DNA of 64,000 nucleotides, from NCBI GenBank assembly GCA_050943495.1, contig JBMNPH010000002.1:186001-250000 (forward strand). The letters are read 5' to 3'. This document shows, in pieces, positions 8,027 through 15,160 of the stretch. The DNA comes from Merdivicinus sp050943495. Its GTDB lineage: Bacteria > Bacillota > Clostridia > Oscillospirales > Ruminococcaceae. The notes under the pieces are model-generated. The model searched no databases. It was not told the origin of the DNA and saw only the letters and a program-made list of their open reading frames with translations. A program made the position numbers and the translations under genes. The first letter of the stretch is position 1. Each line of letters opens with the position of its first letter.

Positions 8027-8164
8027 ATCCTTCTGCGATTTTTCATCATCCGGCAGATGAAAAACCTCCTTTCTTTGATTTCTCCGTGATCTGGCGCTTG
8101 TTTGCCGAATGCTACATCCTATGTCTGTTTTAATCGGATTATTCTTTTTTACAGAAGATCTTCG

Positions 8165-8193
8165 TTGACATGCTTTTATACCGATGCTATAAT
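8165..8193 (+). promoter_or_regulatory. Consensus promoter of the GNAT gene
   Basis: -35 TTGACA (8165-8170), 17-bp spacer, -10 TATAAT (8188-8193). The predicted start lies about 36 nt before ATG 8236. Confidence 0.8.
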
Positions 8194-8235
8194 TAAAAAA
8201 CGCAAAAATAATATGGAAAAGAGTTGATTTTTTAT

Positions 8236-8685
8236 ATGAAAATACGTCAGTTGACCCGAGAGGATTGTACAGAATTTGTCCGCTTGCGGATGCAGTTGTT
8301 TCTGGAACTAGGGGAATCATCAGGCAATACAGCTTTGCAGAATGCTACGGGTGAATACTTTTTTCGTGAAATCGGAAAGACCTTGTTCTGTTGGGGAGGT
8401 GTTGAGGAAGATGGCGCCCTGGCCGCCTGTGCATCAGTGTGTCTCTTTCAGCGACTTCCCTATGCTGAAAATCTGACGGGAAAGGAGGCTTATTTGCTCA
8501 ATGTATATACATTGCCCCAGTATCGCGGAAACGGCCTTGCAACAGAGCTGATCCAGCAGATTCAGGCTGATATGCGGGAATATGGGATTGGACGCATCTG
8601 GCTTAATGCAACGGATCAGGGGAGAAAACTTTATCAGAAGTTGGGATTTACAGAGATAGAAAATGGGATGGAATGGCTTGCTTAA
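8236..8685 (+). CDS. GNAT family N-acetyltransferase
   Basis: This 149-residue single-domain acetyltransferase is begun at ATG 8236. The in-frame TTG at 8224 lies directly on the GGAAAAGAG ribosome site and is unlikely. LLNVYTLPQYRGNGLATELIQQI near residue 90 is motif A (Q/R-x-x-G-N/x-G), and GRKLYQKLGFTEIENGMEW is motif B. The acceptor is not identifiable. It stands alone with its own consensus promoter, divergent from the S1-domain gene. No terminator is visible in the 40 nt before the fucosidase promoter. Confidence 0.9.
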   Translation: MKIRQLTREDCTEFVRLRMQLFLELGESSGNTALQNATGEYFFREIGKTLFCWGGVEEDGALAACASVCLFQRLPYAENLTGKEAYLLNVYTLPQYRGNGLATELIQQIQADMREYGIGRIWLNATDQGRKLYQKLGFTEIENGMEWLA

Positions 8686-8726
8686 TTCATAAAATTCAGC
8701 AGTATTTATCCTTTTTTCAGATTTCA

Positions 8727-8755
8727 TTGACATTCCGGTGAGAATGCGGTATCTT
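8727..8755 (+). promoter_or_regulatory. Promoter of the alpha-L-fucosidase gene
   Basis: -35 TTGACA (8727-8732), 17-bp spacer, -10 TATCTT (8750-8755). The start codon is at 8810. Confidence 0.7.
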
Positions 8756-8809
8756 AACATCAAAAGGGGATAAAACGTTTGATTCCCCACGATGTTTGGA
8801 GGGATTGCA

Positions 8810-10096
8810 ATGGCAGAAATTATCAGCAAATACGATTATGAGCAGCAGGTAAACGCAAGCCGTGATCGGCGCATGCAGTGGTGGCGTGAGGCACGGTTCG
8901 GAATGTTCATTCATTTCGGACTTTATTCTCAGCTGGGTGCTAATGAATGGGCAATGGCGCTGGAAAACTGGGATGTGAAGGAATATGAAAAATTGGCGGA
9001 TACCTTCCTGCCTGAGCCCGGTGCGCCTCGCAAGTGGGCGGAACTGGCCAAAAAAGCTGGCATGAAATACATGGTGCTGACGACTCGTCATCATGAAGGT
9101 TTCAGCCTGTGGGATTCCAAGGTAAACCCGTACAATTCCGTTAATTATGGCTGCAAGCGGGATATTGTGCGCGAATTTGTGGATGCATGCCGGGAGTTTG
9201 ATTTGAAAATTGGTTTTTATACTTCTCTGATGGACTGGCATCATCCCGATGGCGGGCGTGCAGCGTATGACACAGAAGCACGCAAGCGTTTTACCGATTA
9301 TATCTGGGAATTGAATCGCGAATTGCTCACCAATTACGGTAAAATTGACATTCTCTGGTATGATGTCGCCCGTCCGATGGAAAACTGGGAAGGATGGGAT
9401 TCCCTTACTCGCAACCAGAAACTTCGAGAATTGCAGCCGGATATTATCATTAATAATCGCAGTCGGTTGGATGAAGATTTTTCAACTCCGGAAGAACAGA
9501 TTGTTGCTTCGGGCAAAGACTGGGAAGCATGTATGACTTTCAATGGTATCAGCTGGGGTTACATCGATCCTGTACAGGCTCAGCCGTACTGCTATAATGC
9601 GCAGACGATTCTGAAGATGCTTGCACAGGTCACATCCGGCGGTGGGAATCTTCTGCTGAATATCGGGCCTGCTCCAGATGGATCCGTACCCTCTGATGCA
9701 ATTGAACCGCTGACTACCGTCGGAAAATGGCTGGAGAAAAACGGTGCTGCTGTTTATGGCAAAAAAATGCCCTCCCCCTGTCATGGTACTCCGAATGGAA
9801 CTTCGGTCGTCACGTGGGACGGAGAACATCTGTATGTTTGGAATCGGATTGCACCTCCGCGGGGTGAATTGATTTTGGGCGGTTTTGCGACGCCTTTAAA
9901 ATCTGTACGCTTGCTTTCAGATGGCACTTCTGTACAATTCAAGCAGGAACATCAGCGGATTATTATAAAAACACCCGATCCCGATCCTATTGCGAATGTT
10001 ACAGTTTATGAGTTGACCTTTGATGGCGAAATCCGACATGAGCGTGCAAGCCTTTATCCTCCGCTCCACGGTGGCGCCTATCCTTTAGGTAAATAA
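8810..10096 (+). CDS. Alpha-L-fucosidase, glycoside hydrolase family 29
   Basis: The protein has 428 residues from ATG 8810, which sits behind GGAGGG; an upstream ATG at 8792 precedes that site. RMQWWREARFGMFIHFGLYS, the TTRHHEGFSLWDS segment and YGKIDILWYDVARP are GH29 landmarks, the last containing the Asp expected as catalytic nucleophile. There is no signal peptide, so it probably acts on imported fucosylated oligosaccharides in the cytoplasm. A beta-sandwich of about 90 residues follows the barrel (VVTWDGEHLYVWNRI onwards). It is a single-gene unit with promoter and terminator. The acid/base residue varies between GH29 subgroups and I cannot place it. Confidence 0.93.
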   Translation: MAEIISKYDYEQQVNASRDRRMQWWREARFGMFIHFGLYSQLGANEWAMALENWDVKEYEKLADTFLPEPGAPRKWAELAKKAGMKYMVLTTRHHEGFSLWDSKVNPYNSVNYGCKRDIVREFVDACREFDLKIGFYTSLMDWHHPDGGRAAYDTEARKRFTDYIWELNRELLTNYGKIDILWYDVARPMENWEGWDSLTRNQKLRELQPDIIINNRSRLDEDFSTPEEQIVASGKDWEACMTFNGISWGYIDPVQAQPYCYNAQTILKMLAQVTSGGGNLLLNIGPAPDGSVPSDAIEPLTTVGKWLEKNGAAVYGKKMPSPCHGTPNGTSVVTWDGEHLYVWNRIAPPRGELILGGFATPLKSVRLLSDGTSVQFKQEHQRIIIKTPDPDPIANVTVYELTFDGEIRHERASLYPPLHGGAYPLGK

Positions 10097-10103
10097 GCAT
10101 AAA

Positions 10104-10150
10104 TGTGACGGTTGTGTGAAGATCCTTTCACATAGCCGTCACTTATTTTT
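10104..10150 (+). terminator. Terminator of the fucosidase gene
   Basis: A long stem, GTGACGG with GTGTGAA on one arm and TTCACA with CCGTCAC on the other, is followed by TTATTTTT starting seven bases after the stop. Confidence 0.85.
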
Positions 10151-10163
10151 CACCATATAATAG

Positions 10164-10192
10164 TTGTCAAATGAATTTTTTTGTGTTATAAT
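10164..10192 (+). promoter_or_regulatory. Promoter of the Gld-type ABC operon
   Basis: -35 TTGTCA (10164-10169), 17-bp spacer, -10 TATAAT (10187-10192). The predicted start near 10199 leaves an untranslated leader of about 180 nt. Confidence 0.75.
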
Positions 10193-10198
10193 AAAAAA

Positions 10199-10315
10199 AC
10201 AACCGGGACTATCCTGTAAAACTTGACACTTTTGCCCAAACGGTACAACATAATATCAGCATTTCGCTGTCGTTTCCCGTTCGATACCGCAGAAGTTTTT
10301 CTCCGGTATCTTTTT
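10199..10315 (+). ncRNA. Structured leader or small RNA ending in a terminator-like hairpin
   Basis: Between the promoter start and the ABC gene, GATACCG (10283-10289) pairs with CGGTATC (10304-10310) and is followed by five T (10311-10315). Further upstream CCGGGA near 10203 can pair with TCCCG near 10275, so the whole stretch may fold. I do not recognise a known riboswitch or small-RNA family. It could be an attenuator for the operon or a free RNA of about 117 nt. Confidence 0.45.
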
Positions 10316-10380
10316 ATGAGCAGGTGCATCCTTACGGGAGTTGCGGAAAATCATCACATTACAGGAATGGAGTTTTTGGA

Positions 10381-11349
10381 ATGATCGAGGTAAAAAACCT
10401 CACCAAGAGCTACGGAAACAAGCATGCTGTCAACGACATCAGCTTTACCGTGAATCAAGGTGAAATCTTAGGATTTTTGGGGCCGAATGGTGCCGGAAAA
10501 TCGACAACAATGAATATCCTTACCGGATATATTTCTTCCACCTCCGGCTCAGCAAAAATTGATGGCCACGATATTCTTGACGATCCGATTGAGGCGAAAA
10601 AACATATCGGCTATCTGCCAGAACATCCTCCGCTGTATCTGGATATGACCGTTCAGGAATATCTGGAGTTCGTGTATCAGCTGAAGAAGGCACGCCAGCC
10701 GATGAAAGCTCATATCGATGATATTTGCCGTCGTGTAAAAATTACCGATGTGCAGAAACGTATTATCAAAAACCTTTCTAAAGGATACCGCCAGCGTGTT
10801 GGTTTGGCTCAGGCTCTGATCGGTAATCCGGAAGTCCTGATCCTGGACGAGCCGACTGTTGGACTTGACCCGAAACAGATTATTGAAATTCGAAATCTGA
10901 TCAAAGCACTTGGTCAGAGACATACAATTATTCTGTCTTCCCACATTCTGCCGGAAGTACAGGCTGTCTGCGATCGAGTTGTGGTCATTAATAAAGGTAA
11001 GATCGTGGCGGATGATACTGCCGAAAACCTTTCTCATAATTTGACCGATGATTTCCGCTACATTGCCCGGATTGAAGGACCGGAAGATGAAGTTCAGAAA
11101 CTTATCGCAGGTATTGGCGGCGTTATTGAGGTGCAATCTCTGGGACAGAAAGAAAATGGCGTTTTTGAATTCTCCATTGAAGCGGAACCAGGATCGGATA
11201 TCCGTCGAGATCTTTTTAAACGTCTTACAGAACGCAATTATCCCCTGCTTGGCTTAAAGACAACCGAACTGACCCTCGAGGATATCTTCCTCCAGTTGAC
11301 TCAGGACAGTTCTTCCGACAAAAAAACTGATGGAGGTATAGACGCATGA
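10381..11349 (+). CDS. ABC transporter ATP-binding protein, GldA-like
   Basis: The protein has 322 residues from ATG 10381; the frame opens earlier, but GGAG lies eight bases before this ATG. It has Walker A GPNGAGKST, signature LSKGYRQRVGLAQAL, Walker B VLILDEPT and the H-loop SSHILPE. After the nucleotide domain, an ~80-residue C-terminal extension resembles those of GldA/CcmA-type exporters. It would power the permease at 11346, whose ATG overlaps this stop as ATGA. The set matches the Gld-type ABC system first named in gliding Bacteroidetes, but no gliding is implied here. The substrate is unknown. Confidence 0.92.
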   Translation: MIEVKNLTKSYGNKHAVNDISFTVNQGEILGFLGPNGAGKSTTMNILTGYISSTSGSAKIDGHDILDDPIEAKKHIGYLPEHPPLYLDMTVQEYLEFVYQLKKARQPMKAHIDDICRRVKITDVQKRIIKNLSKGYRQRVGLAQALIGNPEVLILDEPTVGLDPKQIIEIRNLIKALGQRHTIILSSHILPEVQAVCDRVVVINKGKIVADDTAENLSHNLTDDFRYIARIEGPEDEVQKLIAGIGGVIEVQSLGQKENGVFEFSIEAEPGSDIRRDLFKRLTERNYPLLGLKTTELTLEDIFLQLTQDSSSDKKTDGGIDA

Positions 11350-12047
11350 CCGCAATTCTGAAAAGGGAGTTGTCCAACTACTTCACCTCCCCTATCGGCT
11401 ATATTTTTCTTGCCGTATTCTATTTCTTTTCCGGTATGTTTTTCACCAGCGTTCTTGCTGCAAACACAACGGATATTACTTATGTTTTTAGTTCTCTGTT
11501 TACTGTATTAATTTTCATTATTCCTCTTCTGACCATGCGCTCTATGAGTGAAGATATGAAGCAGAAAACCGATCAGCTGCTTTTGACTGCACCGGTTAAT
11601 CTTCCGAGTCTGGTTGCTGGAAAATTTTTGGCTGCTTTTATCATGTACTGTATTGCCTTGGCAGTTACGGTCGTCTACTCTTTGATATTGGCTGCATTTG
11701 CAGTCCCAGAATGGCCGGTTGTAATCGGTAATATCTTAGGTGCACTTCTTCTCGGCGCTGCTTTGGTATCCATCGGCGTGTTTATCTCTTCCCTGACAGA
11801 AAATCAGCTGATTGCGGCAGTGGGAAGTTTTGCAGTTATGATGTTCATCCTTATGATTGATGGATTTGCTTCTCTGATCCCTATTACTCAGATCTCAACA
11901 ATCATTACACAACTCTCCTTCATGAATCGTTACAACGATTTCGTCCAAGGTATTTTGAACATCTCCAACATCCTGTTCTTTGTCAGCATTGCTGTGGTAT
12001 TTAATTTCTTTACAGTGCGTGTGCTGGAAAAACGTCGCTGGGGTTGA
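11346..12047 (+). CDS. ABC transporter permease, GldF-like
   Basis: This 233-residue ABC-2 type membrane protein starts MTAILKRELSNYFTSPIGYIFLAVFYFFSG and has about six hydrophobic segments (near 20-45, 57-77, 97-125, 130-160, 168-190, 205-225). The conserved MRSMSEDMKQKTDQLLLTAPV loop between the second and third segments is typical of the GldF/NosY group. It is translationally coupled to the ATPase by a 4-nt overlap and followed after 39 nt by the GldG-like gene. It would form the membrane channel of the exporter. Confidence 0.9.
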   Translation: MTAILKRELSNYFTSPIGYIFLAVFYFFSGMFFTSVLAANTTDITYVFSSLFTVLIFIIPLLTMRSMSEDMKQKTDQLLLTAPVNLPSLVAGKFLAAFIMYCIALAVTVVYSLILAAFAVPEWPVVIGNILGALLLGAALVSIGVFISSLTENQLIAAVGSFAVMMFILMIDGFASLIPITQISTIITQLSFMNRYNDFVQGILNISNILFFVSIAVVFNFFTVRVLEKRRWG

Positions 12048-12086
12048 TCCCATTTTTTATGATAATGAAAAAGGAGCAGGAATCAT

Positions 12087-13565
12087 ATGAAATTGAAATT
12101 TTCAGTGAATAAACGACGCCTGAAATATGGCTCCCTTGCAACCGCTATGGCGATTGGCTTTGTTGCGGTTGTTGTATTGGTCAATATCATTGTTGGGATG
12201 TTGGTAGAGCGTTTCCCGATGGATATCGACCTGACAGAAGATAATATTTTCGAACTTACTCAGCCTTCCATTGATTATATCAAGGATTTGGATGCAGAAG
12301 TTGTTGTAAATGTCCTTTGGGAAGAAGAATCCTTTAAAAATCAAAATGATTACTATCGGCAGGCTTATGAAGTCATTGAAAAGTATGAAAAATATTCGGA
12401 TCATATAACGGTTCGTTATATTGACCTCCTATCGAATCCGGAACTTCAGCAGAAATATCCCAAAGAAACTCTCTCAACTGGACAGATTATCGTAGAATGC
12501 GGAGACCGCTATCAGCTTTTAACTGCATACGATTTGTTTAATACTCAGTACGATCAGCAATCCGGCAGCACCTATATTACTTCTTCGGCAGCAGAACAGG
12601 CTATGACTAGTGCCATTATGAATGTCACAGATGCCAATCCCCCCACTGTCGCAGTCCTGACCGGATTTGGTACAACAGATGTTTCTTCACTGACTGACAT
12701 CCTCTCCTCCAACGGATATGTGGTGGAAGAAGTGGATCTGATGACCGGTGATATTTCGGATTATACGATGGCGATTCTGGCAGCGCCTACTGTGGATCTT
12801 TCCACCAATGAGCTTGACAAGTTGGATGCATTCCTGGATAATGACGGACAATTCGGTAAGAATTTGATGTATTTTGCATCAGTTAATCAGCCGGAGCTTC
12901 CGCTTCTGGAAGAATTCCTCTCAGAATGGGGTATTGTTGTCGGTGATGGCTATTTGTATGAAACAGATACCAGCAAAATTTATTTTAATCCTTCCTATAC
13001 TCTACAAGAATATGGCGATGAAACTTACACGGAAAATCTTGCTACTACAGAGTTGCCGGTTTTAGTTCCGATGAGCCGTCCGCTCTCCTCTGCCTTTGGT
13101 GAAAGCGGTACGTCTTCCAATCGTTCGACAACTGTTTTGCTCAAAACATATGATTCTGTTGTTGTTGTACCGTCCGATGCAATGGGCAGTTCAGATTCTA
13201 ACTGGGATCCCAATACGGATGGCGTCAAAGACTCCTATATTACAGCAATGGCCGGTTCTCGTGTGAAATATGATCAAACTACTGCACTTACCTCAACTGT
13301 TCTCGCTTTTGGTTCTGTGGATATGGTGCATGAAAGTTTCCTCAGCTTCGCAGCGATCAATAACGGTGATTTTGTCCTGAATGCAGCAAACTATGTTTGT
13401 GATAAAGAAGAGGGTATTTCCATTGTACCGAAAACAGTAGGTACGAGCTCTCTGGGTATTAATCAGAGTCAGGTTAATACGATTGGCGCTTTGGCACAGT
13501 TTGTGCTGCCCATTATAGTTCTTATCATTGGTGCCACGGTGTGGATGCGCAGGAGGAATAAGTAA
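12087..13565 (+). CDS. GldG family ABC-associated membrane protein
   Basis: This 492-residue protein starts at ATG 12087 behind AAGGAG. One membrane segment near residues 15-40 is followed by a large outside domain that opens FPMDIDLTEDNIFELTQPSIDYI, the hallmark of GldG-like periplasmic-type domains. PTVAVLTGFGTTDVSSLTDIL begins the class-I glutamine-amidotransferase-like subdomain. A second membrane segment near 467-487 ends in positively charged MRRRNK, so both ends are probably cytoplasmic. It should work with the preceding ATPase and permease and with the DUF4340 protein two bases downstream. Function beyond transporter association is unknown. Confidence 0.88.
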   Translation: MKLKFSVNKRRLKYGSLATAMAIGFVAVVVLVNIIVGMLVERFPMDIDLTEDNIFELTQPSIDYIKDLDAEVVVNVLWEEESFKNQNDYYRQAYEVIEKYEKYSDHITVRYIDLLSNPELQQKYPKETLSTGQIIVECGDRYQLLTAYDLFNTQYDQQSGSTYITSSAAEQAMTSAIMNVTDANPPTVAVLTGFGTTDVSSLTDILSSNGYVVEEVDLMTGDISDYTMAILAAPTVDLSTNELDKLDAFLDNDGQFGKNLMYFASVNQPELPLLEEFLSEWGIVVGDGYLYETDTSKIYFNPSYTLQEYGDETYTENLATTELPVLVPMSRPLSSAFGESGTSSNRSTTVLLKTYDSVVVVPSDAMGSSDSNWDPNTDGVKDSYITAMAGSRVKYDQTTALTSTVLAFGSVDMVHESFLSFAAINNGDFVLNAANYVCDKEEGISIVPKTVGTSSLGINQSQVNTIGALAQFVLPIIVLIIGATVWMRRRNK

Positions 13566-13567
13566 TC

Positions 13568-15091
13568 GTGAATAAAAGAATCAGAAACCTTATTATCGGC
13601 GGAATCGTCTTGATTTTGCTGGTGGGAGTCCTGCTGGTGCTGAAATTTATGCCGCAGGCAAGCACCGAGACAGAAGAATCTTCCACTGTATCTTATACAT
13701 CTACAAGCGTGGAACTCTTTACTCGGGAAGAGTCTGAATTAACTGATATCCAACTTGAAAATGAAGCGGGTACCTTAAATCTTCATTGTGAACAGCCTGC
13801 TACTGAGGAAGAAGATCCGGTTTATACGGTTGAGGGGCTGGATGGAATTGACATGAATACCAAAGCTTCAACTGCTTTTGGTGATTTTGATTCTGTTTAT
13901 GCTAACCAGTTGGTAGAGGAATCCCCTGCTGATCTTGCTAAATATGGATTGGATCAGCCGCGGTCCACGATCACAGTCACTTATACAGACGGCACTTCTA
14001 ACATTCTATATCTCGGTGATACATTGCCGACTGGTACAGGATGCTATGGTATGGTAAACGATGACCCGGCAGTTTATGCAATGTCTTCTACTACTGCCCC
14101 ATATGCTGACCTTGTGCTGACTGATTTCGTCGATACCACTGTTGTAGAAACCTGGGTCGCACCTGAAACAACAGAATCAGAAGCTGCACAAACAGAACCG
14201 GAACTTCGTTCAATGTCTATTGTCGGCGGTTCCTTGACGGAAACACTTGGCGATACTCCTTTTACCTTTGTATTGGGTGAATACAACGAAGAAATGGCAA
14301 GCTATGGCATGGGTGGATCAAACTGGCAAATTACTAGCCCGGTTAATGCATCTCTTCATACTGAAAATACTACAACTATCCGAGAAGCAATTAATGCAGT
14401 CACTGCTACTTCGGTTGCTGCAATCCATCCCGATGAAGAAGCCATTGCCACATACGGACTGGCGGAACCTTATGCAGTTGTAGACTTTAATCGAGATGGA
14501 GAAGATTTCCATCTGGTGGTCGGAAATTCGGATGGAAATGGCGGACGATATGTCATGACGGACGGCAAAGATGTGGTCTTTGTTGTTGCGGAGGATAGTC
14601 TGCCGTGGATCAGCATTGATCTCACGAAAATGTTCTCTTCTCTGATTTTCCTCCCCTATATCGATGATGTTTCTCAGATTGATTTGATGGTGGATGGTCA
14701 AACCTACACCTTCAAAATGGAACTTTCCGAGCCAGAGGAACCCGCTGAGGGAGAAGAGGCAGAAGAACCAACATTAGAGCGCGTTCTTTACGAGGATCAG
14801 GAAATCGATGTGGACAATTTCCGTAAAATGTATCAGTATCTCATCTCGGCTCCTGCAGAAGAGATCAATCATGATGCACAAACTGGTGAACATATTGCCA
14901 GCATTACTTATCATTATCATGATGATCCCAACTATACCGATACCGTTGATTTCTATCAGATTTCAGAACGGCAAATGGCACTGGGCTTGAATGGTGATAT
15001 TGATTTCACCTCCCGTATCGCTTACATCACCCGACTGCGGCAAAATATTGAAAAGTTGCTGAATGGTGAGACACCGGATCTTGATTATTGA
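13568..15091 (+). CDS. DUF4340 domain-containing membrane-anchored protein
   Basis: This 507-residue protein starts at GTG 13568, two bases after the GldG stop. An N-terminal anchor (residues 7-27, LIIGGIVLILLVGVLLVLKF) precedes an acidic extracellular region. Two tandem units are visible: KYGLDQPRSTITVTYTDGT near 125-143 and TYGLAEPYAVVDFNRDGE near 295-312. Each leads into a predicted strand-rich block ending in a YxM/V...VVFVV-like segment, so DUF4340 is duplicated. An acidic loop (EPEEPAEGEEAEEPT) lies near 388-402. It closes the Gld-type operon and a terminator follows. Role unknown; partner of the GldG-like protein by context. Confidence 0.85.
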   Translation: MNKRIRNLIIGGIVLILLVGVLLVLKFMPQASTETEESSTVSYTSTSVELFTREESELTDIQLENEAGTLNLHCEQPATEEEDPVYTVEGLDGIDMNTKASTAFGDFDSVYANQLVEESPADLAKYGLDQPRSTITVTYTDGTSNILYLGDTLPTGTGCYGMVNDDPAVYAMSSTTAPYADLVLTDFVDTTVVETWVAPETTESEAAQTEPELRSMSIVGGSLTETLGDTPFTFVLGEYNEEMASYGMGGSNWQITSPVNASLHTENTTTIREAINAVTATSVAAIHPDEEAIATYGLAEPYAVVDFNRDGEDFHLVVGNSDGNGGRYVMTDGKDVVFVVAEDSLPWISIDLTKMFSSLIFLPYIDDVSQIDLMVDGQTYTFKMELSEPEEPAEGEEAEEPTLERVLYEDQEIDVDNFRKMYQYLISAPAEEINHDAQTGEHIASITYHYHDDPNYTDTVDFYQISERQMALGLNGDIDFTSRIAYITRLRQNIEKLLNGETPDLDY

Positions 15092-15099
15092 TGCAAAAT

Positions 15100-15134
15100 G
15101 GGACGGGGTAAGGATATCTTATCCCGTCCTTTTG
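15100..15134 (+). terminator. Terminator of the Gld-type operon
   Basis: GGACGGGGTAAG pairs with CTTATCCCGTCC around GATAT, followed by TTTTG, starting nine bases after the DUF4340 stop. Confidence 0.87.
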
Positions 15135-15160
15135 TAATGAAATGATGGAAAGGACATTAT

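Noticed and set aside
8686..8726. Possible co-transcription of the GNAT and fucosidase genes
   Set aside because: No terminator is visible between them, but a good separate promoter precedes the fucosidase, so an operon is not needed.
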